Source: Sphaerotilus sp.
Lineage (GTDB): Bacteria > Pseudomonadota > Gammaproteobacteria > Burkholderiales > Burkholderiaceae_C
Reading direction: 5' to 3'
NCBI GenBank assembly: GCA_013299055.1
Contig: JAAFKB010000004.1
Coordinates: 25,370-89,369, forward strand
DNA: 64,000 bases
In this document: piece by piece, positions 46,344 through 55,783 of the stretch
Position numbering within the stretch: position 1 is the first letter of the stretch
Layout of the letters: each line of letters opens with the position of its first letter
Notes under the pieces: model-generated
Told to the model about the DNA's origin: nothing
Databases searched by the model: none
The model's input: only the letters and a program-made list of their open reading frames with translations
Program-made: the position numbers and the translations under genes

Positions 46344-47402
46344 ATGAAGTTTTCCCTGACCCAGCGCCTCATGTCTGCCTGGCTGGCACTGGCGGCCGTG
46401 ACCGTGCTGCTGGTGGCCTGGCTCGCACCGGTGCTGACGCCGTTCCTGAGCGCCGCCGTGCTGGCCTATGTGCTGCAACCCGCGGTCGACCGGCTGGCGC
46501 GCCACATGCCCCGCGCACTGGCGGCGGTGCTGGTCGAGCTGGGGGCGATCGCAGCGCTGCTGGGCGTGGTGCTGCTGATCGTGCCGGTCATCTCGCGCGA
46601 GCTGCCGGTGCTGCGCGAGCAGATTCCCGTGCTGGCGGTACGGCTCAACGAGCACCTGGCCCCCTGGCTCGCCCAGTTCGGCATCCAGATCAAGCTCGAC
46701 ATCGCCAGCATCAAGACCTTCGTGCTCAAGTACTTCGATGCCAACGGCGACGACTGGCTGGCCACGCTGCTCAGTTCGGCGCGCATCGGCGGGAGTTTCC
46801 TGCTGGCCATCGTCGGCAACGCGGTGCTGGTGCCCGTGGTGACGTTCTACCTGCTGCTGGACTGGCACGACCTGCTGCGCCGTCTGCGCCGCATGGTGCC
46901 GCCGCGCTACCGGGAGGCCGTGCTGGACTTCGTGCGCGAATGCGATGCGGTGCTGGGCCAGTACCTGCGCGGGCAGGTGCTGGTGATGCTGATCCTGGCC
47001 GGCTACTACACGGTGGCGCTGGCGCTGGCCGGTTTCGAGCTGGCGCTGCCCGTGGGCGTGTTCACGGGGCTGGGCATCTTCATCCCGTATCTGGGCTTCG
47101 GCGTGGGGGCGGCGCTGGCCTTGCTGGCGGGTGTGTTGCAATACGCCAGTCTGTACGGTGTGGGGGTGGTGGCGGTGGTCTATGGCGCGGGCCAGGTGAT
47201 CGAGAGCTTCTTCCTCACGCCGCGGCTGGTCGGCGAGCGCATCGGCCTGCACCCGCTGGCGGTGATCTTCGTGCTGCTGGCCTTCGGGCACCTGTTCGGT
47301 TTTGTCGGCGTGCTGCTGGCGCTGCCGGCGGGGGCGCTGGTGCTGGTGGCGTTGCGGCGCCTGCGCGCGGGTTATGTGGCCAGTCGGCTATACCAAGGAT
47401 GA
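46344..47402 (+). CDS. AI-2E family permease (PerM/TqsA-like)
   Basis: 352 residues, about eight spans, two-part hydrophobic layout. Motifs: LTPFLSAAVLAYVLQPAVD near the N-terminus, PVVTFYLLLDWHDLL in the middle, and GLGIFIPYLGFGVG with LTPRLVGERIGLHPL at the end. Family members export or leak small molecules such as AI-2 or act in cation transport; substrate unknown. Starts 3 nt after the SirB1 gene and precedes hda, a frequent neighbour. Confidence 0.92.
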   Translation: MKFSLTQRLMSAWLALAAVTVLLVAWLAPVLTPFLSAAVLAYVLQPAVDRLARHMPRALAAVLVELGAIAALLGVVLLIVPVISRELPVLREQIPVLAVRLNEHLAPWLAQFGIQIKLDIASIKTFVLKYFDANGDDWLATLLSSARIGGSFLLAIVGNAVLVPVVTFYLLLDWHDLLRRLRRMVPPRYREAVLDFVRECDAVLGQYLRGQVLVMLILAGYYTVALALAGFELALPVGVFTGLGIFIPYLGFGVGAALALLAGVLQYASLYGVGVVAVVYGAGQVIESFFLTPRLVGERIGLHPLAVIFVLLAFGHLFGFVGVLLALPAGALVLVALRRLRAGYVASRLYQG

Positions 47403-47411
47403 ACCTCTCGA

Positions 47412-48134
47412 ATGTCTCGCGGAATGCCTCGTGACCGGACCCCGCCGCTGATGCGGCAGGTGCCGCTCGCCTTCGGGCCGGAGCCGGTGCTGCGCTTCGA
47501 CACGTTCCTGCCCGGCGGCAACGCACAGTGGGAGCAGGTGCTGATGGCGCTGCTGTCGCCCAGCCCGTCGATGCCGCTGTACCTGTGGGGGCCACCCGGC
47601 AGCGGCAAGACGCACCTGCTGCAGGCGGCGGTCAGCCAGGCGCAGTCCTTCGGCTTGCGCACGATGAAGTTCGATCTGGCCTCGCCCACGCCCTGGGAGT
47701 ACGACGAGGAGGCCCGCCTGCTGCTGCTCGACGACTGCGACCGCTTTGATGCCGAGCGCCAGCACGAGGCGTTCCGCATGTTCATCGAGGCGACGATCGC
47801 CGGTGTGCCCATCATCGCGGGGGGCCGCTTGCCGCCAGTCGATCTGCCGGTGCGCGACGACCTGCGCACGCGGCTGGCGTGGGGGCTGGTGTACCGGCTG
47901 GTTCCCCCGACGGACGAGCAGGTCTGCGCACTGCTGCACCGCGACGCACAACGGCGTGGCATCACGCTCAGCGACGAGGTGCTGGCCTGTCTGCTCAGCC
48001 ACGGCGCGCATGACCTGACCCACCTGATGGAGCTGCTGGGCCAGCTCGACCGCTACGCCCTGGCGACCAAGCGGCCCGTGACGCTGCCACTGCTGCGCCA
48101 GATGCTGGCCGAGCCAGACCTGCACGCCCTCTGA
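47412..48134 (+). CDS. hda: DnaA regulatory inactivator Hda
   Basis: 240 residues from 47412; a start at 47451 would give 227 residues beginning MRQVPLAF, a sliding-clamp-binding motif normally at the Hda N-terminus, so the later start may be right. The AAA+ region has Walker A (GPPGSGKTHLL) and Walker B-like LLLDDCDRF. With the beta clamp, Hda stimulates DnaA-ATP hydrolysis after initiation. Confidence 0.92.
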   Translation: MSRGMPRDRTPPLMRQVPLAFGPEPVLRFDTFLPGGNAQWEQVLMALLSPSPSMPLYLWGPPGSGKTHLLQAAVSQAQSFGLRTMKFDLASPTPWEYDEEARLLLLDDCDRFDAERQHEAFRMFIEATIAGVPIIAGGRLPPVDLPVRDDLRTRLAWGLVYRLVPPTDEQVCALLHRDAQRRGITLSDEVLACLLSHGAHDLTHLMELLGQLDRYALATKRPVTLPLLRQMLAEPDLHAL

Positions 48135-48179
48135 ACCACGCCCGAACTGCTCTCCTTGTCCCCTGCTTCCCGTCCCCTG

Positions 48180-48869
48180 ATGTCCGAGACCACCCGCCAC
48201 CTCTGCCTGTTCGACCTCGACGGCACCCTGATCCCCATCGACTCCGACCACGCCTTCGGTGAGTTCATGGTGGCGATCGGCTGGGCCGACGGCGACACCT
48301 TTCGCCAGCGCAACGACGCCTTCTACGCCGACTACCAGGCCGGCACGCTCGACCTGCCGGCCTACATCGCCTTCACCACCGCCGCCTGGCGCGACCGTCC
48401 GCTGGCCGAATCCGCCGCCGCGCACGACCGCTTCATGGCCGAGGTGCTGCGCCCGAACCTCCACCCGCAGGCGCTGGCGCTGGTGCGCTTCCACCAGCAG
48501 CGCGGCGACCTCGTGGCCATCGTCACGGCGACCAACGCCTTCGTCACCACCCCGATCGCCGCCGCATTTGGCGTCGAGCACCTGCTGGCCGTGGAGCTGG
48601 AACGCCGGCCCGCCCCCGACGGCCGCTGGACGGGTACCATCCGCGGCACGCCGACCTTCCGCGAAGGCAAGGTCGGTCGGGTCCATGACTGGCTTGCCGG
48701 CCTCGGCCACCGCCTGAGCGATTTCTCCGGCATCAGCGTCTACAGCGACTCGCCCAACGACCTGCCGCTGCTGGAATTGGCCACCGAACCGGTGGCGACC
48801 AACCCGAGTCCCGCGCTCGACGCCACCGCCCGCGAGCGCGGCTGGCGCATCCTGCGGCTCTTCCCATGA
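48180..48869 (+). CDS. HAD-IB family phosphatase (SerB-like)
   Basis: 229 residues from the ATG at 48180; the TTG at 48156 is less likely. HAD motif I is DLDGTLIPIDSD, motif II VTATNAF, and motif III-IV FREGKVGRVHDW and YSDSPNDLPLLE. This subclass includes phosphoserine phosphatase and related monoester phosphatases. ATGA overlap with pcnB. Confidence 0.9.
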   Translation: MSETTRHLCLFDLDGTLIPIDSDHAFGEFMVAIGWADGDTFRQRNDAFYADYQAGTLDLPAYIAFTTAAWRDRPLAESAAAHDRFMAEVLRPNLHPQALALVRFHQQRGDLVAIVTATNAFVTTPIAAAFGVEHLLAVELERRPAPDGRWTGTIRGTPTFREGKVGRVHDWLAGLGHRLSDFSGISVYSDSPNDLPLLELATEPVATNPSPALDATARERGWRILRLFP

Positions 48870-50500
48870 TCAAGAAATTCATCGACAAGCTGCTCGGCAA
48901 ATCTGCCAGCAAAACCGCGCCCAAGGCCCCCGCCCAAGCGACCGCCGACGTGTTGCCACCCGAGTCCGCCGCACCCGCCGAGCCGGTGATCGGCGTGCGC
49001 GTGGAGGTGCCCGTCTCCGAACACGGCATCAACCCGTCGCTGCTCGACGACCGCGCCATCAAGGTGGTCACGACGCTGCAGGATGCCGGCTACGAGGCGT
49101 ATGTCGTCGGCGGTGCCGTGCGCGACCTGCTGCTCGGCCACCGTCCCAAGGACTTCGACGTGGCCACCAGCGCGACGCCGGAGCAGGTGAAATCGCTGTT
49201 CCGCCGCGCCTTCATCATCGGTCGGCGCTTCCGCATCGTCCACGTCGTCCACGGCCGGGGCCGCGAGCACGAGGTGGTCGAGGTGTCCACCTTCCGCGCC
49301 TACCTCGATGCCGCGGCCGCCGAGCAGGTGGCAGGCAACGAGAAGACCTCGAAATCCGAACTCGCCGGCAAGAGCCACGTCGTGGACGCCAGCGGCCGCG
49401 TATTGCGCGACAACGTCTGGGGCCCGCAGGACGAGGATGCGGCGCGGCGCGACTTCACCGTCAACGCGCTCTACTACGACCCGCGCCGCCAGATCGTCGT
49501 CGACTACCACCACGGCCTCGCCGACGCCAAGAAGCGGCTGCTGCGCATGATCGGCGACCCGGTGACGCGCTACCGCGAAGACCCGGTGCGCATCATCCGC
49601 GTCGTGCGCTTCGCGGCCAAGCTCGGCTTCGAGATCGAGCCGGGCACGCGCAAGCCGATCCGCGCCTGCGCCGACCTGCTCGCCAACGTGCCCACCAGCC
49701 GGCTGTTCGACGAGATGATCAAGCTGCTGCAGACGGGGCATTCGCTCGCCAGCCTCGAAGAGCTGCGCAAGCAGGGGCTGCACAAGGGCGTGTTCCCGAT
49801 CCTGGACGCCGTGCTCGACGACGCACACCAGCACGACGGCCGCGAGCAGTTCATCCAGCGCGCCTTGTCCGACACCGACCGCCGCGTGTCCGAGGGCAAG
49901 CCGGTCGCGCCGAGCTACATGCTGGCGTGCATGCTGTGGCACGACGTGCAGCGCCGCGCCGAGAAGCTGCGCGCCAAGGGCGAGACGCCGACGCCCGCGC
50001 TGCAGCAGGCCACCGATGCCGTGTTCGACGCCCGCATCGGCGACATCTCCGGCCGTGGCAAGCTGGCCGCCGACATGCGCGAGATCTGGCTGATGCAGCC
50101 ACGTTTCGAGCGGCGCACGCCGTCGTCTGCCTTGTCGCTGGTCGAGCAGCCCCGCTTCCGGGCGGGCTTCGACTTCCTGCGCCTGCGTGCCGAGTCGGGC
50201 GAGGCCGATCCCGAACTGGCCCGCTGGTGGGAGACGTTCTCCACCGCGAACGACGCGGCCCGCGAGGATCTGCTGACCGAGGCCCGCGTGCAGGACCAGG
50301 CCCGCCGCGCCGCTGGCAGCCAGGCCGCCACGGCACGGGCCGCCGTGGTCCGCGCCGACCCGCCGGACGACGGGGAGGAGGGGCCTGCCGCGTCGGATGC
50401 CCCCGCTGCCGCCCCGCGCAAGCGCCGCCGTCGCCGCAAGCCAGCGGGTGAGCGGGGTGCCGCACCCGCCGCGTCCAGCCCGGCGCCGCAGGGTGACTGA
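48866..50500 (+). CDS. pcnB: Poly(A) polymerase I
   Basis: 544 residues. Nucleotidyltransferase signature: YVVGGAVRDLLLGHRPKDFDVATSA with later RRDFTVNALYYDP, and the central LRVVRFAAKLGFEIEP-like helices. An Arg/Ala/Pro-rich C-terminal tail (RKRRRRRKPAG) is typical of PcnB rather than CCA-adding enzyme. It adds 3' poly(A) tails that promote RNA decay. Overlaps the phosphatase upstream (ATGA) and folK downstream. Confidence 0.95.
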   Translation: MIKKFIDKLLGKSASKTAPKAPAQATADVLPPESAAPAEPVIGVRVEVPVSEHGINPSLLDDRAIKVVTTLQDAGYEAYVVGGAVRDLLLGHRPKDFDVATSATPEQVKSLFRRAFIIGRRFRIVHVVHGRGREHEVVEVSTFRAYLDAAAAEQVAGNEKTSKSELAGKSHVVDASGRVLRDNVWGPQDEDAARRDFTVNALYYDPRRQIVVDYHHGLADAKKRLLRMIGDPVTRYREDPVRIIRVVRFAAKLGFEIEPGTRKPIRACADLLANVPTSRLFDEMIKLLQTGHSLASLEELRKQGLHKGVFPILDAVLDDAHQHDGREQFIQRALSDTDRRVSEGKPVAPSYMLACMLWHDVQRRAEKLRAKGETPTPALQQATDAVFDARIGDISGRGKLAADMREIWLMQPRFERRTPSSALSLVEQPRFRAGFDFLRLRAESGEADPELARWWETFSTANDAAREDLLTEARVQDQARRAAGSQAATARAAVVRADPPDDGEEGPAASDAPAAAPRKRRRRRKPAGERGAAPAASSPAPQGD

Positions 50501-51035
50501 ACCCTGTCCGGCACGGCTGGCCTGCATCGGGCTGGGGGCCAACCTCGGCGATGCGGCGGCGGCGCTGGATGTCGCGTGTGCCGCGCTGGCCGCGCTGCCC
50601 GGCACGCAGTGGGTCATGGCGTCCGGCCGCTGGTGCAGCCGCCCGGTCGCGTCCAGCGGGCCGGACTACCTCAACGCCGTGGCCTGTGTGCGCACCCGGC
50701 TGTCGCCCGAAGCCCTGCTGGAGGCGCTCCTGGCGATCGAGCTGGCCCACGGCCGCGAGCGCCCCTACCGCAATGCGCCGCGCACGCTCGACCTCGACCT
50801 GCTGCTCCACGGCGATCTGCAACGCCAGACTGCGCGGCTGACCCTGCCGCATCCCCGGCTGACCGAGCGGGCGTTTGTCCTGCTGCCGCTGCTGCAGGTG
50901 TGCGCGGCCTTGCCGGGGCAGATCGTGCTGCCCGCCTTGCTGTCGGTGGACACGGGCAGCCTGTCCGGCGATCTGGCCGCGTGGTCCGCGCTGGCACGAC
51001 GTCTGGCGGCCGAGCAGGGCATCCACCCCGCCTGA
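50493..51035 (+). CDS. folK: HPPK: 2-amino-4-hydroxy-6-hydroxymethyldihydropteridine pyrophosphokinase
   Basis: 180 residues from GTG at 50493, overlapping pcnB by 8 nt. Family motifs: IGLGANLGDAAAAL, GPDYLNAVACVRTRL, and the pyrophosphate-binding RTLDLDLLLHGD with PHPRLTERAFVLLPL. It activates the pterin for dihydropteroate synthase. pcnB-folK adjacency is conserved in many proteobacteria. No earlier start is family-like. Confidence 0.95.
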   Translation: MTEPCPARLACIGLGANLGDAAAALDVACAALAALPGTQWVMASGRWCSRPVASSGPDYLNAVACVRTRLSPEALLEALLAIELAHGRERPYRNAPRTLDLDLLLHGDLQRQTARLTLPHPRLTERAFVLLPLLQVCAALPGQIVLPALLSVDTGSLSGDLAAWSALARRLAAEQGIHPA

Positions 51036-51042
51036 CGTGTCG

Positions 51043-51513
51043 TCAGGGGCGTCGCGCCGCCTCGGCCTGGCTGGCGGCCACCTGCGCCTCGAAGTAGCGT
51101 TGCAGCGTGAAGGTGATCGACGACAGCAGCATGGCCGCGCCGATCAGCAGCGCCGTGATCACCCCCAGCACCGCCAGCCAGCCGCCGGGTGGCGTGCCGC
51201 GTCCGCTGGCAGCCTCGGGGTTGTGGCGCGCATCCCAGCGTTCATCGCTGCACAGCCCGCAGAGGATGGCCGCCAGCATCCCGGCCGTGATCGACAGTCC
51301 GCCCAGCGGCAGCAGCCACGGCGCGACGTGGTCGTCCACCCCGAAGGCGGCCATGCGCTGCACCCCTGCCATGCCCAGCAGGGTCATCGGCACATGCAGC
51401 CAGCCCCAGCCGTCACGCAGCCCGTGCAGGTAGAAACGGTGCAGCCCGAATCCGCCGCCCACCACCGCCAGCCAGGTGGCCAGCGTCTTCGATTTCACGC
51501 GGGCGGCGCTCAT
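51043..51513 (-). CDS. TM2-domain-like membrane protein
   Basis: 156 residues from the ATG at 51513. A TM2-like motif opens it (KSKTLATWLAVVGGGFGLHRFYL) with an HRFYL turn between hydrophobic segments, then further spans near residues 45, 78 and 122. TM2 proteins have ill-defined roles. It converges with folK and is divergent from the rpsP promoter. Confidence 0.78.
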   Translation of the reverse strand: MSAARVKSKTLATWLAVVGGGFGLHRFYLHGLRDGWGWLHVPMTLLGMAGVQRMAAFGVDDHVAPWLLPLGGLSITAGMLAAILCGLCSDERWDARHNPEAASGRGTPPGGWLAVLGVITALLIGAAMLLSSITFTLQRYFEAQVAASQAEAARRP

Positions 51514-51607
51514 GCCGAGGCTCCAGTGGACGGTGCGGTCGAGGCATTGGTGTGGGGGGTCTGACGCAGGTGGTGCATGCAAGTGCTCATGGAAGTCCGG
51601 GAGAGTT

Positions 51608-51810
51608 TATAATCTCGGGTTTTCCGACGACGGCTGCCCGGCAACTCGCCACGCAGCGCGATCTAACGGGGTCGGAAAGAATGTGGTGGTCGCGTGAAGG
51701 TCGCATGAAGTTCGGCGCACACGCGACATTGTCTGATCTGCTGGCCTGAGTGTCTCCTGGTCGCGTGGGTCTCTGGTTTTGTCTTCTCTACCTTTGATCA
51801 AGGAAACATC
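51608..51810 (+). promoter_or_regulatory. rpsP: rpsP operon promoter (-10) and long leader
   Basis: TATAAT at 51608-51613 is the best -10 box in the area; the -35 region (TGCTCA) is weak. The rpsP ATG is at 51811, so the transcript would carry a leader of about 190 nt that contains no gene and may fold. An AAGGA motif lies just before the ATG. Confidence 0.55.
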
Positions 51811-52083
51811 ATGGTCGTGATCCGTCTTTCCCGTGGTGGCGCCAAGAAGCGCCCGTTCTACAACCTGGTCGTGGCCCACAGCCAGAACCGCCGTGACGGC
51901 CGCTTCATCGAGCGCGTCGGCTTCTACAACCCGGTCGCCTCGGGTCAAGCCGAAGCCCTGCGCGTCGCGTTCGACCGCGTCGACTACTGGACCAGCGTCG
52001 GTGCGCAGCTGTCGCCCACCGTCGAGCGCCTGATCAAGCAAGCCAAGTCCACGGTCGCTGCGCCCGTCGTCGCCGCCGCCTGA
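51811..52083 (+). CDS. rpsP: 30S ribosomal protein S16
   Basis: 90 residues. [20 protein letters not shown] and the following [14 protein letters not shown] match S16, needed for 16S rRNA folding. Opens the conserved rpsP-rimM-trmD-rplS operon. Confidence 0.99.
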   Translation: MVVIRLSRGGAKKRPFYNLVVAHSQNRRDGRFIERVGFYNPVASGQAEALRVAFDRVDYWTSVGAQLSPTVERLIKQAKSTVAAPVVAAA

Positions 52084-52125
52084 TCGCACTGCGCCATAGC
52101 CCTGACTGCCCCGAGTCTCACCACC

Positions 52126-52719
52126 ATGACCGTGACCCCCACCGATGACGCCGTGGCCTGGCCCGATGACGCCATCGAGGTCGCGCGCGTGGCGGACGCC
52201 TGGGGCATCAAGGGCTGGCTGCGGATCCAGCCCTACGCAGCGGATCCGCAGGTCGTCTTCAAGGCCCGCCAGTGGTTCCTGCAGCCACCGGCCGGCAAGC
52301 CCCGCGCCAAGGATGCGCCGGCCCTGCCCAAGGTGCTCCACGTCACCGTGGTCAAGGAGCACAGCGACGGCGTGATCGCCTCCGTGCGGGAAGTCGCCGA
52401 CCGCAATGGTGCGGAAGCCCTGCGCGGCGCCCGCATCTTCGCCTCGCGCTCCACCTTCCCGAAGACGGACGACGGCGAGTATTACTGGATCGACCTGATC
52501 GGCCTGCACGTCGTCAACCGCGACGGCGCCGCACTGGGCACCGTGGCCGAGATGCTCGACACCGGCGCCCACAGCGTGATGCGCCTGACCGCCGAGAGCG
52601 TCGACGAGGCCGGCGTGCCCCGCACTGTCGAGCGCATGATCCCCTTCGTCGCCGCCTACATCGACGATGTCAATCTGGCCGAGCGGCGCATCGTCGCCGA
52701 CTGGGGTCTGGACTACTGA
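52126..52719 (+). CDS. rimM: Ribosome maturation factor RimM
   Basis: 197 residues. N-terminal RimM domain ([19 protein letters not shown]) and C-terminal PRC-barrel ([13 protein letters not shown]). Acts in 30S head maturation with S19. Second gene of the operon, 42 nt after rpsP. Confidence 0.97.
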   Translation: MTVTPTDDAVAWPDDAIEVARVADAWGIKGWLRIQPYAADPQVVFKARQWFLQPPAGKPRAKDAPALPKVLHVTVVKEHSDGVIASVREVADRNGAEALRGARIFASRSTFPKTDDGEYYWIDLIGLHVVNRDGAALGTVAEMLDTGAHSVMRLTAESVDEAGVPRTVERMIPFVAAYIDDVNLAERRIVADWGLDY

Positions 52720-52735
52720 CCCCGCTGCGCCTGCC

Positions 52736-53485
52736 GTGCGCTTCGACATCGTCACCCTGTTTCCCGAACTGTTCGACCCCTTCCTGAAGGTCGGCGTGAC
52801 CCGCCGCGCCTACACGACCGGGCAGGTGGACGTGCGCCTGTGGCCCCTGCGCGACCATGCCGACAACCCCTACCGCCGCGTCGATGACCGGGCGTATGGC
52901 GGTGGTCCTGGCATGGTGATGCTGGTGGAACCGCTGGAGCGGGCGCTGGCGGCCATCCGTGCCGACCGTGCCGACCAGGCTCCCTCCGCCCCCGTCATCC
53001 TCTTCAGCCCCGCCGGTGCGCCGCTCACCCAGTCGCGGGTCCAGACGCTGGCGGCCAGTCCCGGTGCCATCCTGGTCTGTGGCCGCTACGAGGGGCTGGA
53101 CCAGCGTTTCATCGACCGCCATGTGGACGAAGAGGTGAGCCTGGGCGACTTCGTGCTCTCGGGTGGCGAGTTGCCTGCGCTGACGCTGCTGGATGCCGTC
53201 ACGCGTCTGCAGCCAGGGGTTCTCAACGCCGCGGCCTCGCACGAGCAGGACAGCTTTTCCGACGGCCTGCTCGACTGCCCGCACTACAGCCGCCCCGAGA
53301 CGCTCGGTGGCGACACCGTGCCGGCTGTGCTCCTGTCCGGCCACCACGCCCAGATCGCCCGCTGGCGCCGCGAGCGGCAACTGGCGCTCACCGCCCGCCG
53401 CCGACCCGACCTGCTCGCCACTGCCCGGGCTGCCGGACGCCTCAGCCGCGCTGATGAGCAGTACTTGCGCGAAATCACGCTATAA
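52736..53485 (+). CDS. trmD: tRNA (guanine-N1)-methyltransferase TrmD
   Basis: 249 residues from a GTG start, chosen by family N-terminus ([15 protein letters not shown]). SPOUT knot region: [13 protein letters not shown] and [16 protein letters not shown]. Adds m1G37 to tRNAs, preventing frameshifts. Cotranscribed with rimM (16 nt gap). Confidence 0.97.
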   Translation: MRFDIVTLFPELFDPFLKVGVTRRAYTTGQVDVRLWPLRDHADNPYRRVDDRAYGGGPGMVMLVEPLERALAAIRADRADQAPSAPVILFSPAGAPLTQSRVQTLAASPGAILVCGRYEGLDQRFIDRHVDEEVSLGDFVLSGGELPALTLLDAVTRLQPGVLNAAASHEQDSFSDGLLDCPHYSRPETLGGDTVPAVLLSGHHAQIARWRRERQLALTARRRPDLLATARAAGRLSRADEQYLREITL

Positions 53486-53486
53486 T
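53481..53486 (+). promoter_or_regulatory. Candidate internal promoter for rplS
   Basis: TATAAT overlaps the trmD stop codon and lies 85 nt before rplS. A possible -35 (TTGCGC) is only about 10 nt upstream, so the box is not complete. It may let rplS be expressed apart from the operon. Confidence 0.3.
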
Positions 53487-53570
53487 CGACGGTTTTGATC
53501 CTCTGCCCGAAGGAAGACTGGTGTTCGACAGGAACGCTGGCCCTTGCCGGCACGATCGCCTGGAGCCTCC

Positions 53571-53924
53571 ATGAACCTGATCCAACAACTTGAGCAAGAA
53601 GAAATTGCTCGCCTGAACAAGACCATCCCCGTCTTCGCCCCTGGCGACACGGTGATCGTCAGCGTCAACGTCGTCGAAGGCACCCGCAAGCGCGTGCAGG
53701 CCTACGAAGGTGTCGTGATCGCCCGCCGCAACCGTGGCCTGAACAGCAGCTTCATCGTGCGCAAGATCTCCAGCGGCGAAGGCGTGGAGCGCACGTTCCA
53801 GCTCTACAGCCCGCTGATCGCCTCGATCGAAGTCAAGCGCCGTGGTGATGTCCGCCGCGCCAAGCTGTACTACCTGCGCCAGCGCAGCGGCAAGTCGGCA
53901 CGGATCAAGGAAAAGCTGGCCTGA
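53571..53924 (+). CDS. rplS: 50S ribosomal protein L19
   Basis: 117 residues from ATG at 53571. [35 protein letters not shown] and a basic C-terminus match L19, at the 30S-50S interface. Followed by a hairpin terminator. Confidence 0.98.
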   Translation: MNLIQQLEQEEIARLNKTIPVFAPGDTVIVSVNVVEGTRKRVQAYEGVVIARRNRGLNSSFIVRKISSGEGVERTFQLYSPLIASIEVKRRGDVRRAKLYYLRQRSGKSARIKEKLA

Positions 53925-53960
53925 TTGCTGCCTCGATCACGCCGTGCACGCAGATCACCA

Positions 53961-53983
53961 AGCCGCCTCCGGGCGGCTTTGTC
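53961..53983 (+). terminator. Rho-independent terminator after rplS
   Basis: Stem AGCCGCC (53961-53967) pairs with GGCGGCT (53972-53978) across TCCG, then TTGTCGTTTT. Ends the rpsP operon. Confidence 0.8.
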
Positions 53984-54005
53984 GTTTTCGGCCTATGCTG
54001 AATCC

Positions 54006-54710
54006 ATGTCCCGACGCCCGACCCTCATCCGTGATCCACGCGCCGTGCCCATTCTCGGCGCTGACCACCACCTGCCTGCGCTGTCCGGCGAGCGCCTGAC
54101 CCCCACGCAGCTCAAGGCCCGCTTCGCCGCCCCACCCGCGTGGCAGCCCGAGTTCCGCGGTGATGGCGGCGGCCCGCTTGCCGACCGTGTGCCGACGGCA
54201 GCGGCCGTGCTCGTGCCGCTGGTGGCCCGCCAGGACGGGCTGCGCGTGCTGCTGACGCGCCGCACCGACCACCTGCGCGACCATGCCGGGCAGATCAGCT
54301 TCCCCGGCGGACGGGTCGATCCGGGCGAAGTCGATCCGGTGGAGACCGCTCTGCGCGAAGCCCGCGAGGAAATCGGCCTCGACGCCCGCCACATCGAGGT
54401 GATCGGCGCGCTGCCGGTCTACACCACCGTCACGTCCTACACCGTCACGCCGGTCGTGGCGCTGGTGCATCCGCCGTTCGCCCTGGAGATCGAAGGCGGC
54501 GAGGTCGCCGAAGCCTTCGAGGTGCCGCTGGACTTCCTGATGGCGCCGGCCCACCACCAGGTCCACGTCTTCGAGGCGGTCGACGAGCAGCGCCGCTTCC
54601 TCTCCATGCCCTGGCAGGGCCACTCGGCGCAAGGCGAGCCACGCGAGTACTTCATCTGGGGCGCCACGGCGGCGATGCTGCGCAACCTCTACCGCTTTCT
54701 GGCCGCCTGA
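54006..54710 (+). CDS. NUDIX hydrolase, CoA pyrophosphatase-like
   Basis: 234 residues from ATG at 54006. The NUDIX box follows FPGGRVDPGEVDPVETALRE with AREEIGL, and the coenzyme-A pyrophosphatase-like LTRRTDHLRDHAGQISFPGG precedes it (UPF0035/NudL motif LLTxRxxxLrxHaGQisFPGG). Probably cleaves CoA or similar diphosphates. TATGCT lies 6 nt before the ATG with no Shine-Dalgarno, so a leaderless transcript is possible. Confidence 0.9.
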   Translation: MSRRPTLIRDPRAVPILGADHHLPALSGERLTPTQLKARFAAPPAWQPEFRGDGGGPLADRVPTAAAVLVPLVARQDGLRVLLTRRTDHLRDHAGQISFPGGRVDPGEVDPVETALREAREEIGLDARHIEVIGALPVYTTVTSYTVTPVVALVHPPFALEIEGGEVAEAFEVPLDFLMAPAHHQVHVFEAVDEQRRFLSMPWQGHSAQGEPREYFIWGATAAMLRNLYRFLAA

Positions 54711-54770
54711 GCGACCGCGGCAGGGGAAGGCCCGAGCCGTGGCGTTGTTCACGCCGTTATCATTGACGGC

Positions 54771-55766
54771 ATGAGTTTCCTCGCCGTCCTGCTGGCACTG
54801 ATCGTCGAACAACTGCGGCCTCTGCCGCAGGGCAATCCCATCCACGAAGCCCTGATCGACTGGGCCCGCTGGACTGCGCGCAACTTCGATGCTGGCCGCG
54901 AGCACCACGCCTGGGTGGTCTGGGCCGTCACGGTCTTCACACCCGCCCTGCTCGCATGGGGCGTCTTTGCGCTGCTGCACCACCAGAGCCTGCTGCTGGC
55001 GCTCTGCTTCAATCTGCTCATCCTCTACCTGACGCTGGGGTTCCGCCAGTTCAGCCACTACTTCACCGACATCCGCGACGCACTGGAGCAGGGCGACGAG
55101 GACCGCGCCCGCCGCGTGCTGCAGGAGTGGCGTCACCTCGATGTCAGCGAGCTGCCCCGCTCGGAGCTGCTGCGTCATGTCATCGAGCACGCGCTGCTGG
55201 CCGCCCACCGCCATGTCTTCGGCGTGTTTTTCTGGTTCGTGCTGGGATCGGCGCTGGGGCTGGGGCCGGTGGGGGCCGTGGGGTACCGGATGTCGGAGTT
55301 CTGCGCCCGCTACTGGACCTTCAAGCAGCGCGCCCAGACCGCTCCCGTCAACGGTGGCCTGACGCTGCGCTCGCAGGCGGCATTCGCCGTGCTCGACCAC
55401 GTTCCGGCGCGCCTCACGGCCGCCGGCTTTGCCGTGGTCGGCAACTTCGAGGAGGCGGTGGACTGCTGGCGCCAGTGCGCGGGCCTGTGGAAACAGTCCA
55501 ACGATGGCATCCTGCTGTCGGCTGCGGCGGGTGCGTGCGGGGTGTCGCTGGGCGGGGCGGATGCGCCGAGCCTGGCGACAGGGTCGGCGGGCGGTGGTTA
55601 TGCGGTGGCCTTGCCCGGCGAGGTGACGCTGGAGGGGCAGGGCAGCACGCCCGGCGCGCCGCCTGCCCTGTCGCACCTGCGCACCGTGGTCGGACTGGTC
55701 TGGCGCTCGATGGTGCTGTGGATGCTGCTGCTGGCGCTGCTGTCGCTGGCCAACCGGCTGGGCTGA
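54771..55766 (+). CDS. CobD/CbiB (AmpE-like) family membrane protein
   Basis: 331 residues with about five hydrophobic segments; N-terminus SFLAVLLALIVEQLRPL and the FRQFSHYFTDIRDALEQGD stretch fit the CobD/CbiB/AmpE superfamily. No cobalamin gene is nearby, so AmpE-like signalling is as likely as adenosylcobinamide synthesis. TATCAT at 54758-54763 lies 7 nt before the ATG and a GCCGT/ACGGC repeat overlaps it. Confidence 0.82.
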   Translation: MSFLAVLLALIVEQLRPLPQGNPIHEALIDWARWTARNFDAGREHHAWVVWAVTVFTPALLAWGVFALLHHQSLLLALCFNLLILYLTLGFRQFSHYFTDIRDALEQGDEDRARRVLQEWRHLDVSELPRSELLRHVIEHALLAAHRHVFGVFFWFVLGSALGLGPVGAVGYRMSEFCARYWTFKQRAQTAPVNGGLTLRSQAAFAVLDHVPARLTAAGFAVVGNFEEAVDCWRQCAGLWKQSNDGILLSAAAGACGVSLGGADAPSLATGSAGGGYAVALPGEVTLEGQGSTPGAPPALSHLRTVVGLVWRSMVLWMLLLALLSLANRLG

Positions 55767-55783
55767 CCCTCCGCACAGCGCTC

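Noticed and set aside
45330..47291. 653-codon minus-strand frame over murJ, the SirB1-type gene and the AI-2E permease
   Set aside because: His/Gln-rich nonsense opposite three well-matched genes.
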